Source: Methylophaga pinxianii (GTDB lineage: Bacteria; Pseudomonadota; Gammaproteobacteria; Nitrosococcales; Methylophagaceae). Taken from it: a stretch of DNA of 46,993 bases. The notes beneath the pieces are model-generated. The model saw only the letters and a list, made by a program, of their open reading frames with translations. It searched no databases and had not been told where the DNA came from. The stretch is taken from positions 1-46,993 of the forward strand of contig NZ_JAJAEO010000163.1 in the NCBI RefSeq assembly GCF_020447225.1. Reading direction: 5' to 3'. The translations under genes were made by a program, and so were the position numbers. Positions 9,084-18,166 of the stretch are shown in pieces; the stretch's first letter is position 1; each line of letters starts with the position of its first letter.

Positions 9084-9264
9084 GAAATACCTCAAGCGTG
9101 AAAATAAAAAGATGTAGAAACAGTTGATAGGTTCAGAAAACGATTGGCTTACATAAATACAATTATGTTTTCAAGACATGGTGATGGATTCGAACACCCA
9201 TAAAGGTAGAACATTCGGCTGACTGGATCGGAAAGCTGATAAAACAGGCATTACTGTAGCTGGT

Positions 9265-9675
9265 TTATTGTTGTTTTGCCTTTGCTTTTTGTTTCGCCTC
9301 AAGCTGCGATTTCAGAAATTCCAATTTTTCCGGTACGGCATCGCAACTATCTGCTGCACTGCCGCAACGTGAACAATTCAAGGCAAACCAGGCCGCATCA
9401 ATGACATCACTGCGAATCTCTTCTTCTACCTGTTTGGCTGTCCCGACCATGGATCGGGCTCGAGTCTGAATATATCCATGCTGATTTTTGCACTGCATCA
9501 CATCAAGCGGCTGGTTGAAGTCGTATTGTTCATGTAACTGCAAACCGACTTGATATTGGTAGAGCATTTCCTGATAAACCAGTCTTAGTGGGTCACCTGT
9601 ACCCAGTTGGGAAACAGCACCAGCATTAGCCATCATTGGCGAACAAAGTAAAAGCAGAATAAATGTCAGTTTCAT
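9265..9675 (-). CDS. Small secreted cysteine-containing protein of unknown function
   Basis: 136 aa from the ATG at 9675, chosen because it begins a clean signal peptide (MKLTFILLLLCSPMMANA, cleavage near residue 18-20). The mature part contains CKNQ and CSRCGSAADSC, so up to four cysteines that could form disulfides or hold a metal. The tail is Lys/Gln rich (LEAKQKAKAKQQ). I do not recognise the family. It is flanked by unrelated genes and has no operon partner. Confidence 0.7.
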   Translation of the reverse strand: MKLTFILLLLCSPMMANAGAVSQLGTGDPLRLVYQEMLYQYQVGLQLHEQYDFNQPLDVMQCKNQHGYIQTRARSMVGTAKQVEEEIRSDVIDAAWFALNCSRCGSAADSCDAVPEKLEFLKSQLEAKQKAKAKQQ

Positions 9676-9835
9676 ATGATTTTTTCCAGGAAAAATTCCT
9701 ATATTACTCACAGCTTAATGTAATTTTAAACTATATGCATCGGCAAATTCCTTACTGTTAAACTGGTAAGGAATGGACTATTAAGGTCTAAACTAACAAC
9801 AGTAAGGTGAACGCAACGTGAATAGAGGACAATCA

Positions 9836-10378
9836 ATGATGGCAAGTGAATTGAGAGTCATTGCGCCGCTTGGTGAGCAAATTCATTTTGCTATTGGTAT
9901 CAGCCCGGTGGGAAATGTACTTGTTGCTGAATCAGCCAAGGGTATTTGTGCCGTTTATTTGGGCAAATCTGCAAAAGAGCTGATGTTAAGCCTGCAAAAG
10001 CAGTTTCCGGCAGCAAAATGTGTAGACGGTGGAAACGGGATAAAAAATACGCTCTCCAGAGTGATTGAGCTTATCCTTAACCCACAAAAAATCAGCGATT
10101 TTAAGCTGGATTTACGCGGCACCGATTTTCAACAACAGGTTTGGCAAGCCTTACAGGAAATACCTGTTGGTTCGACGATCAGTTACAGCGATATCGCTGA
10201 AAAAATGCATAACCCAGGCGCGGTAAGAGCTATTGCCAGTGCCTGCGGCGCCAACAATATCGCGGTTATCATTCCTTGTCATCGCGTGATTCGCAAAGAT
10301 GGTTCATTATCAGGCTATCGTTGGGGGGTAGAAAATAAACATGCTTTATTACGTCGAGAAAAGGTGATGTTGACCTAA
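9836..10378 (+). CDS. ogt: Methylated-DNA--[protein]-cysteine S-methyltransferase (Ada/Ogt C-terminal type)
   Basis: 180 aa from the ATG at 9836 (GAGGA six bases upstream). A GTG at 9818 with AAGG is a real alternative adding six residues. The catalytic motif IPCHRVI holds the methyl-acceptor cysteine, and the DNA-binding helix AVRAIASACGANN precedes it. The N-terminal ribonuclease-like part (about 1-85) is as in the C-terminal half of Ada. The Ada metal-binding N-terminal activator domain is absent, so this is a repair enzyme only. It removes O6-alkyl groups from guanine. Its stop overlaps the start of alkB by one base (TAATG), showing a two-gene alkylation-repair operon. Confidence 0.92.
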   Translation: MMASELRVIAPLGEQIHFAIGISPVGNVLVAESAKGICAVYLGKSAKELMLSLQKQFPAAKCVDGGNGIKNTLSRVIELILNPQKISDFKLDLRGTDFQQQVWQALQEIPVGSTISYSDIAEKMHNPGAVRAIASACGANNIAVIIPCHRVIRKDGSLSGYRWGVENKHALLRREKVMLT

Positions 10379-11025
10379 TGACGGCAGATTTATTTGCCAG
10401 CGATGAGATGTCACTATCAGAGCAGATTTTGCCGGATGTGTTTTTTTTAAAAGAGTTTGCGCTGGGCCATACAGAACAACTGTTAACGGCTATCAGCTGT
10501 ATTGAGGCACAATCGGCTTTTCGCAAAATGCAGACACCCGGGGGCTTTTATATGTCTGCTGCGATAACCAATTGTGGTGAAGTAGGCTGGCATAGTGACG
10601 GTCATGGTTATCGTTATAGTCAAGTGGATCCTTTGACGCAACAAAAGTGGCCACCCATGCCAGCGTGTTTTCTACAACTGGCTCAAAGTGCAGCTCAACG
10701 AGCCGGATTTGAACATTTTCATCCTGATGTCTGTTTGATAAATCGTTATGAAGTCGGTGCCAAAATGGGATTACATCAGGATAAGGACGAAAAAGACTTT
10801 TCTCAGCCAATTGTGTCGGTGTCTCTGGGCTTACCCATCATTTTTCAGTTTGGCGGTCCGAAAAGAAATGATCCCAAACAACGCATTCAACTGGAACATG
10901 GTGATGTTATTGTCTGGGGTGGATCTGCAAGACGCTTTTATCATGGTGTATTAACGTTAAAGCCCGGCCAACATGATATGACCGGCCCTTATCGCTACAA
11001 TCTGACGTTTCGACGTGCGGGCTAA
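10378..11025 (+). CDS. alkB: AlkB-type 2-oxoglutarate/Fe(II) DNA repair dioxygenase
   Basis: 215 aa, the length of E. coli AlkB. The double-stranded beta helix shows NRYEVGAKMGLHQDKDE (first Fe ligands His and Asp), FQFGG, a distal His in ARRFYHGV, and YRYNLTFR, whose arginines bind 2-oxoglutarate. It oxidatively removes methyl groups from 1-methyladenine and 3-methylcytosine. It is translationally coupled to the alkyltransferase (1-base overlap), so direct reversal of two lesion classes is co-expressed. It ends two bases from the convergent arsenic operon, with no terminator visible between them. Confidence 0.95.
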   Translation: MTADLFASDEMSLSEQILPDVFFLKEFALGHTEQLLTAISCIEAQSAFRKMQTPGGFYMSAAITNCGEVGWHSDGHGYRYSQVDPLTQQKWPPMPACFLQLAQSAAQRAGFEHFHPDVCLINRYEVGAKMGLHQDKDEKDFSQPIVSVSLGLPIIFQFGGPKRNDPKQRIQLEHGDVIVWGGSARRFYHGVLTLKPGQHDMTGPYRYNLTFRRAG

Positions 11026-11026
11026 G

Positions 11027-12028
11027 TTAACTTAAGCCCACTTTACGCGCCAATTCCATGGTACGCATGCTGTAACCCCACTCATTGTCGTACCAGGCGT
11101 AAATCTTCACTTGCGTTCCGTTGGTGACCATAGTGGATAACGCATCGATAATACTGGAGCGGGGATCACCGCGGAAATCACTAGAAACGAGTGGCCTTGC
11201 TTCAAACCCCAAAATACCTTGCAAAGTATTGTCTGCTGCGGATTTTAACAGGTCATTCACTTCTTCAACTGAGGTTGGTCGTTCTACTTCAAACACACAA
11301 TCCGTTAACGATGCATTGGCCAGCGGTACTCTGACAGCATGTCCGTTAAGACGACCTTTTAATTCAGGAAAAATCTCGGTAATGGCGGTGGCACTGCCGG
11401 TGGTTGTGGGAATCAGGTTATTACCTGACATACGTGCCCGGCGAAGATCTTTGTGAGGCGTATCCATAATGGACTGTGTATTGGTCAAGTCATGAATAGT
11501 AGTAATCATGCCGTGTTTAATCCCCAGGGATTGATGTATTACTTTAACCACCGGCGCCAGGCAGTTGGTGGTGCAGGAAGCCGCCGTCACAATGTGATGC
11601 GTATCGGGATCATAAATATCATCATTAACACCCATCACGATATTTAAAATACCGGGTTGTTTGACTGGTGCCGTGACCACTACACGTTTAACCCCTTGAT
11701 CCAGATAAGCCTGTAACAAGCTGCTGTCACGCATCTTGCCTGAGGCTTCGATAACCACATCACAACCTGACCAATCCGTGTCTGGAATGGCTTTATTCGC
11801 AGTGACTCTTAGGTTGCTTTGACCGACAGAAAGCGTATTTTCATGCGCTTCAGCTTGATGGTTCCAGCGGCCATGGACCGAATCAAAATTCAGTAAATGA
11901 GCGTGTGTTACCGCATCACCAGCCGGATCATTGATTTGGACAAATTCAACTTCTGGCCAATCCCATGCCGCACGCAAACATAATCGTCCAATACGGCCGA
12001 AACCATTAATACCAACTTTAATTTTCAT
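11027..12028 (-). CDS. ArsJ-associated glyceraldehyde-3-phosphate dehydrogenase
   Basis: 333 aa from the ATG at 12028 (AAGGA upstream), overlapping the acr3 stop by four bases (ATGA). The NAD-binding start [12 protein letters not shown], the catalytic [12 protein letters not shown] cysteine at about residue 150 and WYDNEWGYS are intact. The N-terminal sequence ([21 protein letters not shown]) resembles the arsenic-operon GAPDH branch, which makes 1-arseno-3-phosphoglycerate from arsenate for export by ArsJ. It is the last gene of arsR-arsC-acr3-gapdh. No arsJ follows. The next gene is the convergent alkB. Confidence 0.9.
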   Translation of the reverse strand: MKIKVGINGFGRIGRLCLRAAWDWPEVEFVQINDPAGDAVTHAHLLNFDSVHGRWNHQAEAHENTLSVGQSNLRVTANKAIPDTDWSGCDVVIEASGKMRDSSLLQAYLDQGVKRVVVTAPVKQPGILNIVMGVNDDIYDPDTHHIVTAASCTTNCLAPVVKVIHQSLGIKHGMITTIHDLTNTQSIMDTPHKDLRRARMSGNNLIPTTTGSATAITEIFPELKGRLNGHAVRVPLANASLTDCVFEVERPTSVEEVNDLLKSAADNTLQGILGFEARPLVSSDFRGDPRSSIIDALSTMVTNGTQVKIYAWYDNEWGYSMRTMELARKVGLS

Positions 12029-13053
12029 GATAAATCCTTGTGAAACCAATGCCGTGTTTGATTGGCAAAATAGACTAATGTCAGCATGACTGGCACTTCT
12101 ACCAAAACACCAACCACGGTTGCCAGAGCTGCACCTGAATTCAATCCAAATAATGAGATAGCAACTGCCACCGCCATTTCAAAAAAATTTGAGGTTCCAA
12201 TTAAGCAGGCAGGCGCAGCCACATCATGTTGCAACCGCATTTTGAGCGCTGCGAAATAACCCAGAGCAAATATCCCATAGGTCTGGATCAGTAAGGGAAT
12301 AGCGATAAGTAGGATAATAAAAGGTTGTTGCAGAATGGTTTCGGCCTGAAAACCAAATAACAAAACGACCGTTGCCAACAGTCCCATGATGGACCAGGGT
12401 TTGACATGATTTAAAAAACGACTCAGGAACAGTAAGCCGTGGTTTTTCATAATGTGTTGACGGGTAAAAAAGCCCGCTATTAAAGGTAATAACACATACA
12501 ACACGACAGAAATTAATAAGGTTTCCCATGGCACCGTAAGGTCAGTAATGCCCAGTAAAAAAGCGGCGATTGGGGCAAAGGCAAAAATCATAATGATGTC
12601 ATTGAGCGACACCTGTACCAGCGTGTAGTTGGCATCCCCCTTAACTAACTGACTCCAGATAAACACCATGGCCGTACAAGGCGCGACACCTAATAAAATC
12701 ATCCCGGCGATATATTCATCAGCGGATTGTGGATCGACCCAGCCGGCAAAAAAGACTTTGAAAAACAGCCATCCCAACCCTGCCATGGTGAAGGGTTTGA
12801 CTAACCAGTTGATCACCAGAGTCAGCCAGATACCCTGGGGTCGTTTACCTACATCTTTAATGGCAGTGAAATCTACCTGGACCATCATTGGATAAATCAT
12901 TAACCAGATAAATATGGCAATCAGCAAGTTCACCTGAGCGTATTCCAAACCGGCTATCAGATTGAAAGTGTCTGGAAACAGGTTGCCTAAATACAGGCCG
13001 GCCACAATGCTTAATCCCACCCAAACTGATAAATAACGTTCAAAAATGCCCAT
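12025..13053 (-). CDS. acr3: ACR3-family arsenite efflux permease
   Basis: 342 aa with about ten membrane helices. The start [24 protein letters not shown] and the motif [17 protein letters not shown] with the conserved functional cysteine are typical of the ACR3 group of the BART superfamily. It extrudes arsenite across the inner membrane using the proton motive force, taking the product of the arsenate reductase encoded just upstream (one base between arsC stop and acr3 start). It overlaps the following GAPDH gene by four bases. Confidence 0.95.
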   Translation of the reverse strand: MGIFERYLSVWVGLSIVAGLYLGNLFPDTFNLIAGLEYAQVNLLIAIFIWLMIYPMMVQVDFTAIKDVGKRPQGIWLTLVINWLVKPFTMAGLGWLFFKVFFAGWVDPQSADEYIAGMILLGVAPCTAMVFIWSQLVKGDANYTLVQVSLNDIIMIFAFAPIAAFLLGITDLTVPWETLLISVVLYVLLPLIAGFFTRQHIMKNHGLLFLSRFLNHVKPWSIMGLLATVVLLFGFQAETILQQPFIILLIAIPLLIQTYGIFALGYFAALKMRLQHDVAAPACLIGTSNFFEMAVAVAISLFGLNSGAALATVVGVLVEVPVMLTLVYFANQTRHWFHKDLS

Positions 13054-13054
13054 A

Positions 13055-13540
13055 TCAGGTCATGGCTCCTATTCGTTTTAATTCTGTACTGATATCTGCT
13101 GACGATAATTCAGCCAATGGTAGATGGCATAAGGCTTCAACCCGACTTTCGAGTAATTGTATTAATGCATCAAAACAGTGATTACGTTCAGCTGTATCGG
13201 CTATATGAGAGGCATCAGTCAGCCCCCAATGTGCTTTGACTGCCTTACCAAACCAGACTGGACAACTTTCTCCAGCAGCTTGATCACAGACAGTGATGAC
13301 GATGTCTGGGTGATAATCGCTTAACGCTTCCCATGATTTGCTATGCAAACCTTCAGTGTTGTAGCCGTGTTGAACCAGTTTTTCTAGCGTCTGCGGAAAA
13401 ACCTTTCCGGCAGGGGAACTGCCAGCACTTGCGGCAATAAATTTATCACCTGCCTGTTGCCGAAATATCGCTTCAGCCAGAATGCTGCGACAGGCATTAT
13501 GGGTGCACAGAAAAAGCAATTTTACGGGTTTGGTGACCAT
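13055..13540 (-). CDS. arsC: Arsenate reductase, low-molecular-weight phosphatase type
   Basis: 161 aa. The P-loop CTHNACRS (Cys12 nucleophile, Arg18, Ser19) matches LMW protein tyrosine phosphatase-fold arsenate reductases. Two more cysteines at about 85 and 93 ([13 protein letters not shown]) would form the disulfide relay resolved by thioredoxin or a glutathione system. It converts arsenate to arsenite for Acr3. It lies between arsR and acr3 in the operon. An operator-like repeat lies immediately upstream (13549-13563). Confidence 0.93.
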   Translation of the reverse strand: MVTKPVKLLFLCTHNACRSILAEAIFRQQAGDKFIAASAGSSPAGKVFPQTLEKLVQHGYNTEGLHSKSWEALSDYHPDIVITVCDQAAGESCPVWFGKAVKAHWGLTDASHIADTAERNHCFDALIQLLESRVEALCHLPLAELSSADISTELKRIGAMT

Positions 13541-13548
13541 AATATATG

Positions 13549-13563
13549 TTTATCCATATATGT
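13549..13563. promoter_or_regulatory. Operator-like AT-rich motif between arsR and arsC
   Basis: TTTATCCATATATGT matches the motif upstream of arsR at 13916-13930 in 14 of 15 positions. Both contain the CATATATG palindrome. Its position directly before arsC suggests a second ArsR binding site or an internal promoter. This is inferred from the repeat alone. Confidence 0.4.
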
Positions 13564-13576
13564 TTGATTAAAATTT

Positions 13577-13900
13577 TTAGCAGCAATTACTCAAGCGTTG
13601 TAACTTCGCTAAATCCTCTCTGAAAAATTTCGGCTTACTTTGATACGCTGCGTCAATGGATTGAATAGCCCAAGCGGGGAGAGCAGGGTTCAGGCGGTAA
13701 TAAACCCATTGACCCTGTCTTCTATCAAGCAACAGACCATTTTGTCTGAGCAGTGCCAGATGGCGTGAGATTTTCGGTTGGCTGATTTGCAGGGCAGATA
13801 GCAGTTCACAAACGCACAAGTCATTTTGATCGACAATCAGTAGGACTATACGCAGACGGGTTTCATCAGCCAGGCACTTGTGAAAACTCAATAAATCCAT
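13577..13900 (-). CDS. arsR: ArsR/SmtB-family arsenic-responsive repressor
   Basis: 107 aa. The winged helix-turn-helix (about residues 10-85) contains DLCVCELLSAL, the ELCVCDL-type arsenite-binding cysteines on the recognition scaffold, followed by the recognition helix QPKISRHLALLRQNGLL. An additional Cys pair ends the protein (SNCC). It should repress its own operon until arsenite binds. It is first in arsR-arsC-acr3-gapdh. AT-rich repeats upstream (13916-13945) are the likely operator. Confidence 0.94.
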   Translation of the reverse strand: MDLLSFHKCLADETRLRIVLLIVDQNDLCVCELLSALQISQPKISRHLALLRQNGLLLDRRQGQWVYYRLNPALPAWAIQSIDAAYQSKPKFFREDLAKLQRLSNCC

Positions 13901-13915
13901 TGCAAGTTACATTTG

Positions 13916-13945
13916 TTTATTCATATATGTGAAAAATCATATATC
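13916..13945. promoter_or_regulatory. Probable ArsR operator/promoter region
   Basis: TTTATTCATATATGTG followed by a second CATATAT-type half about 16 bases on, just upstream of the arsR start at 13900. The first part recurs at 13549-13563. The region is the expected place for the operon promoter and ArsR operator. No footprint can be proven from sequence. Confidence 0.5.
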
Positions 13946-13959
13946 AAATATATTTTATG

Positions 13960-14181
13960 TCAATCCACTAATTGCCAACTTTCTTCACCAATTTGAAAAA
14001 TATCACCTGCTACCATTTGTCGGCGTTTACGAGTTTCCACTTCACCATTTACTTTAACGTGACCTTCGGCAACGATATTTTTAGCTTCGGCACCGCTGTC
14101 AGCAATACCTTCAAACTTCAGAATCTTGAACAGTTCTACCGGACTTTTTGTAATGTGAACCGGGGTAATTTGATTGGCCAT
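13960..14181 (-). CDS. Small S4-domain RNA-binding protein (YbcJ-like)
   Basis: 73 aa from the ATG at 14181 (GGAG six bases upstream), chosen over an upstream ATG at 14193. The S4 fold core is FKILKFEGIADSGAEAKNIVAEG followed by VKVNGEVETRKRRQM, placing the protein in the single-domain YbcJ/RlbA-like class. These bind structured RNA, possibly in ribosome assembly. It lies upstream of arsR on the same strand, but the AT-rich operator region between them suggests it is a separate unit. Confidence 0.88.
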   Translation of the reverse strand: MANQITPVHITKSPVELFKILKFEGIADSGAEAKNIVAEGHVKVNGEVETRKRRQMVAGDIFQIGEESWQLVD

Positions 14182-14290
14182 ATATGGCTCCATTTATTTA
14201 GTTGAAAATACTCTTTGGATCACGTTTTGGCGATGACATTCGCTCTACAATCAATACACCCAGAATGGCGCAATGAAAGGAAGCACAGCC

Positions 14291-14620
14291 ATGAAAACGC
14301 AACAGGCTTTAGTCAGGTTACTGCAGTATTCGATCATAGTGGTGATGATATACCCGCTTTATTACGTTTGGGAGACTGATAACATCAAATCAGCATGCCA
14401 ACAAATCAAACCGGGCATGTCCTACAACAATACGATGCTTATATTGGATAGTTATGGTCTGTCGTTCAGTCGTGTTAACGGCGATTACGCACAGGGTGAA
14501 AAATGGAAAGGACTGATTGAATCCAAAGCATCTTTTAATGGTTATGCGTGTGAAATTCGTGGTTTTGGCAATCAGATTGCGGGTGTCAGAATGATTAAAG
14601 GCGAACAAATCACTCCCTGA
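14291..14620 (+). CDS. Small membrane-anchored protein, BamE/SmpA-like fold suspected
   Basis: 109 aa from the ATG at 14291 (AGGAAG upstream). An upstream in-frame ATG at 14273 is possible. A hydrophobic N-terminus (about residues 10-30) is followed by CQQIKPGMSYNNTMLILDSYGL, similar to the opening helix-turn of BamE/OmlA-type modules. No lipobox is clear. Function unknown. Its stop lies in a hairpin shared with the convergent oad operon (14613-14639). Confidence 0.65.
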   Translation: MKTQQALVRLLQYSIIVVMIYPLYYVWETDNIKSACQQIKPGMSYNNTMLILDSYGLSFSRVNGDYAQGEKWKGLIESKASFNGYACEIRGFGNQIAGVRMIKGEQITP

Positions 14621-14639
14621 AAATGCCTATCTCAGGGAG
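14613..14639. other. Hairpin between convergent genes
   Basis: CTCCCTGA (14613-14620) and TCAGGGAG (14632-14639) form a perfect 8-bp stem with an 11-nt loop. Neither side has a T tract, so it is a weak terminator at best. It separates the convergent small gene (14291) and oadB (14656). Confidence 0.4.
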
Positions 14640-14655
14640 CGATATTTGTCGTTCG

Positions 14656-15789
14656 TTAACTTGCTACATAGTTAATCAGGATACCTGCTGCCACAGCAGA
14701 ACCGATTACACCAGCCACATTTGGTCCCATTGCATGCATTAACAGGAAATTATGCTTATCGGCTTCAAGCCCCAGCTTATTGGAAACCCGCGCTGCCATA
14801 GGTACCGCCGACACACCGGCAGAGCCGATTAATGGGTTGATGGGCTCTTTGGTCAGTTTATTCAATATTTTGGCCATAATCACACCGGATGCTGTACCGA
14901 TAGCAAACGCCAACATACCTAACACCAAAATACCCAGTGTCATTTCATTCAAAAAGCTTTCGGCACTTAATTTTGAACCCACAGCCAAGCCCAGAAAAAT
15001 GGTGACTGTATTAATCAGTGAGTTCTGTGTAGTGTTGCTAAGACGATCAACCACCGCACATTCTTTCATCAAGTTACCAAAACAGAACATACCCAATAAT
15101 GGTGCTGCATCAGGCAGGAACAAAGCGACCAGGATCAATAACAGCAATGGAAAAACGATTTTTTCCCGCTGTGATACCGGGCGTTGTTGATGCATACGGA
15201 TTTTGCGTTCTTTTTCATTGGTCAGTGCACGCATAATCGGTGGTTGTATTAAAGGTACCAGCGCCATGTAGGAGTATGATGCCACTGCAATGGCACCCAG
15301 TAAGTCTGGTGCGAGTTTACTCGCCACATATATAGAAGTCGGGCCGTCAGCGCCACCGATGATACCGATGGCAGCAGCATCAGCAAGGCTGAAATCAAAA
15401 ATGCCGAAATAGGAAAGTACAACAGCGCCCATTAATGTTGCAAAAATACCAAACTGGGCAGCAGCGCCAAGAAACAATGTTTTTGGATTGGCGAGTAAAG
15501 GTCCAAAGTCGGTCATGGCCCCAACGCCCATGAAAATGATTAACGGAAACGCACCACTTTCAATTCCGACAACGTAAAACAGATGCAAAATACCACCGGC
15601 TTCAGCCAGACCTGCACCGGGAATATTGGCGAGTACGCCACCAAAACCGATAGGAACCAGCAATAAAGGCTCAAAATTCTTTTTGATTGCCAGATATAAC
15701 AACAACATACCAATCAGGATCATGATGGCCTGACCCAGTTCCATTTGATAGAAGCCCGTGGCTTCCCATAGATGTAATAACTTATCCAT
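14656..15789 (-). CDS. oadB: Oxaloacetate decarboxylase, Na+-pumping beta subunit
   Basis: 377 aa, about nine to eleven membrane helices. Motifs [20 protein letters not shown] and [16 protein letters not shown] hold the conserved Asp residues that carry Na+ in the GcdB/MmdB/OadB family. It catalyses decarboxylation of carboxybiotin coupled to outward Na+ transport. Third gene of oadG-oadA-oadB, with 11 bp between oadA stop and its start (AAGG ribosome-binding site). The same family serves methylmalonyl-CoA and glutaconyl-CoA pumps, but the accompanying alpha subunit fixes the oxaloacetate assignment. Confidence 0.95.
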   Translation of the reverse strand: MDKLLHLWEATGFYQMELGQAIMILIGMLLLYLAIKKNFEPLLLVPIGFGGVLANIPGAGLAEAGGILHLFYVVGIESGAFPLIIFMGVGAMTDFGPLLANPKTLFLGAAAQFGIFATLMGAVVLSYFGIFDFSLADAAAIGIIGGADGPTSIYVASKLAPDLLGAIAVASYSYMALVPLIQPPIMRALTNEKERKIRMHQQRPVSQREKIVFPLLLLILVALFLPDAAPLLGMFCFGNLMKECAVVDRLSNTTQNSLINTVTIFLGLAVGSKLSAESFLNEMTLGILVLGMLAFAIGTASGVIMAKILNKLTKEPINPLIGSAGVSAVPMAARVSNKLGLEADKHNFLLMHAMGPNVAGVIGSAVAAGILINYVAS

Positions 15790-15800
15790 TAGTGTAGCCC

Positions 15801-17585
15801 TTAAGCGATTGAAACAAGTGTGTCACCGACTTTAACGGTGTCACCTGGTTTGACGTTGATTGAAGTCACCGTACCGTCATGTTCGGCCACTATCTGTGTT
15901 TCCATTTTCATCGCTTCTAAAATCAGGAGTACTTCACCTTCCTGAACGGCTTGTCCCTGGGAAACCATGATTTTCCATATATTGCCGGACAGTGGTGCTT
16001 TAACTGCAACGCCTTCACTTGCTGCTGGCTGGCTGGGTTGCAGCGCTTGTGAGCTATCAATCTGACTGATATCACCACCTTCATTGATTTGAACTACATA
16101 CTGCTGACCATTGACTGAAATAGTGTAGGTTTCAGGGGCACCAGCCGTTTTGGCCTGGGTGGATGATTCATGACTGGCTTCCGCGGTTGGCAAAGGTTCG
16201 AATGCATCCGGGTTGCCACGGTTTTTAAGAAATTTAATCGCGGTTTGATTGAACAGGGCAAATGTTAAAACATCATCAATCTGTCTTTCACCTTGTTCCA
16301 GCGTGAAATTTTCTGTTTCTGCCAACGAAATTAACTCGTTGGTCAGTTTATCCATTTCATCTTCCAGCAAGTCGGCAGGGCGACAGCTGATTGCCTCTTC
16401 ACCGTTGAGTACACGTTTTTGCAATTCAGCATTAAATGGTGCCGGAGCTGAGCCGTATTCTCCGCGTAAAACGCCCTGGGTTTCTTCGGTAATAGATTTA
16501 TAGCGCTCGCCAGTTAACACATTGATAACCGCTTGTGAGCCGACGATTTGGGAAGTAGGGGTCACCAGAGGGATAAAACCGAGATCTTCACGTACCCGAG
16601 GGATTTCGTGTAACACCTCATCCATACGATCCAGTGCATTTTGTTCACGCAACTGGTTTTCCATATTGGTCAACATGCCGCCTGGCACCTGTGCAACCAG
16701 AATACGTGAATCTACACCGCGCAAGCTGCCTTCAAATTTGGCATATTTTTTACGAATATCACGGAAATAAGCGGCAATTTCTTCCAGTAACTCAATGTTT
16801 AATCCGGTATCGCTGTCGGTGCCTTCAAAAATCGAAACAACCGATTCTGTAGCTGAATGACCATAGGTCATCGACATAGAGGAGATAGCAGTATCGACAT
16901 TATCAATTCCGGCCTCCACACATTTCATAATGGTGGCAGTGGACAAACCTGTTGTAGCGTGAGATTGCATATGTATCGGGATATCAATGGTTTGCTTAAG
17001 ACTTTTAACAAGTTCGTAAGCTTTGTAAGGCTTAAGCAAACCAGCCATATCTTTAATGCACAAGGAGTGCGCGCCCATATCTTCAATGCGTTTGGCCATA
17101 TCCAGCCACATTTGCAGATCATGTACCGGGCTGATGGTATAAGCCATGGTGCCTTGTGCATGCTTTTCATTTTCCAAAACAGCCTTGATAGCGACTTCAA
17201 GGTTACGTGGATCATTCATCGCATCGAAAACGCGGAATACGTCTACGCCATTAATACTGGCTCTTTCAACAAATTTACGCACCACATCATCTGCGTAATG
17301 GCGATATCCCAATAAGTTTTGTCCACGTAACAACATTTGTTGTGGCGTGTTGGGCATGGCTTGTTTGAGACTACGAATTCTGTGCCAGGGATCTTCACCG
17401 AGGTAGCGGATGCAAGCATCAAATGTTGCGCCGCCCCAGGTTTCTACGGACCAATAACCGACTTGATCCAGTTTGTCGGCAATCGGCAACATGTCGTCTA
17501 AACGAAGTCGGGTGGCAAATAGGGATTGATGTGCATCACGCAGAACTACATCGGTGATGCCAAGTTTTTTCTTTGCTTCGGTCAT
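15801..17585 (-). CDS. oadA: Oxaloacetate decarboxylase alpha subunit (carboxyltransferase plus biotin carrier)
   Basis: 594 aa. The carboxyltransferase TIM barrel (about 1-300) has [11 protein letters not shown] at the start, CIKDMAGLL (catalytic lysine) and HMQSHATTG with the metal-binding histidines. A PYC-type domain follows, then a Pro/Ala-rich linker (about 460-525) and a C-terminal biotinyl domain with EAMKMET, the biotinylated Lys at about 560. It transfers CO2 from oxaloacetate to biotin. It sits between oadG and oadB. Confidence 0.96.
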   Translation of the reverse strand: MTEAKKKLGITDVVLRDAHQSLFATRLRLDDMLPIADKLDQVGYWSVETWGGATFDACIRYLGEDPWHRIRSLKQAMPNTPQQMLLRGQNLLGYRHYADDVVRKFVERASINGVDVFRVFDAMNDPRNLEVAIKAVLENEKHAQGTMAYTISPVHDLQMWLDMAKRIEDMGAHSLCIKDMAGLLKPYKAYELVKSLKQTIDIPIHMQSHATTGLSTATIMKCVEAGIDNVDTAISSMSMTYGHSATESVVSIFEGTDSDTGLNIELLEEIAAYFRDIRKKYAKFEGSLRGVDSRILVAQVPGGMLTNMENQLREQNALDRMDEVLHEIPRVREDLGFIPLVTPTSQIVGSQAVINVLTGERYKSITEETQGVLRGEYGSAPAPFNAELQKRVLNGEEAISCRPADLLEDEMDKLTNELISLAETENFTLEQGERQIDDVLTFALFNQTAIKFLKNRGNPDAFEPLPTAEASHESSTQAKTAGAPETYTISVNGQQYVVQINEGGDISQIDSSQALQPSQPAASEGVAVKAPLSGNIWKIMVSQGQAVQEGEVLLILEAMKMETQIVAEHDGTVTSINVKPGDTVKVGDTLVSIA

Positions 17586-17627
17586 AGTATGGCCTTGTGA
17601 TTTACGAGTTCATGGAGCGACTTGGCG

Positions 17628-17918
17628 TCACTTGTTTTTACGATATTTGTGTATTGCGCTGGATAAAACCGTGAGTAATGTTGAATCCTGTGGCGATGGT
17701 GAGACGTTTTTGTTGGTTGTTGATTGATGCTGGCCTAATACGGCAGTCGGAGCTGGAATACCTTCTGCGGGAAGGGCGCCAACACTTTTTTCGTAGCGGG
17801 TTATGACCCACGACATTAAGGTGGTCACCAGCACTAGTACGGTCAAAAACACAAATACAAAACCCATGCCGGTCAGCATGAGGGTTAATCCTTCTGACAT
17901 AAGGGTGGATTCATCCAT
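17628..17918 (-). CDS. oadG: Oxaloacetate decarboxylase gamma subunit
   Basis: 96 aa. One strong membrane helix (about residues 10-36, LTLMLTGMGFVFVFLTVLVLVTTLMSW) is followed by a Pro/Ala-rich soluble tail, the OadG layout. The gamma subunit joins alpha to beta and aids assembly, usually with bound Zn2+. It is the promoter-proximal gene of the oad operon (AGAGG upstream of the ATG), divergent from the antiporter at 18167. Confidence 0.9.
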   Translation of the reverse strand: MDESTLMSEGLTLMLTGMGFVFVFLTVLVLVTTLMSWVITRYEKSVGALPAEGIPAPTAVLGQHQSTTNKNVSPSPQDSTLLTVLSSAIHKYRKNK

Positions 17919-18166
17919 CTGTTAGCCTCTGATTTTTTTTGAAATAGTTAACAGCCTGCAGCGTATTCCACTGTAAACAGCCGCAAAGTATAGCATTGTT
18001 GATTTAAGTCACATATTTCGTTTATGCAAAACGCGGTCTAACCGCCGTTATATCTGGTCTGAGGTGGTAATAAACAGCGCTTGTGTTTTACTCAATGGGA
18101 CGGTAAAAAGAAGTCAATACAGATATTTTAAAACAGGCAGGATAACGATTCTGCTGCTGGAGATTT

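Noticed and set aside
9180-9200. GGTGTTCGAATCC on the minus strand, resembling a tRNA T-loop
   Set aside because: The flanking five-base arms do not pair, and no D or anticodon arm fits upstream, so no tRNA is supported. An old attachment scar cannot be excluded.
10269-10810. Two minus-strand frames (10269-10526, 10493-10810) opposite ogt and alkB
   Set aside because: Both are antisense shadows of strong plus-strand genes and show no family motif.
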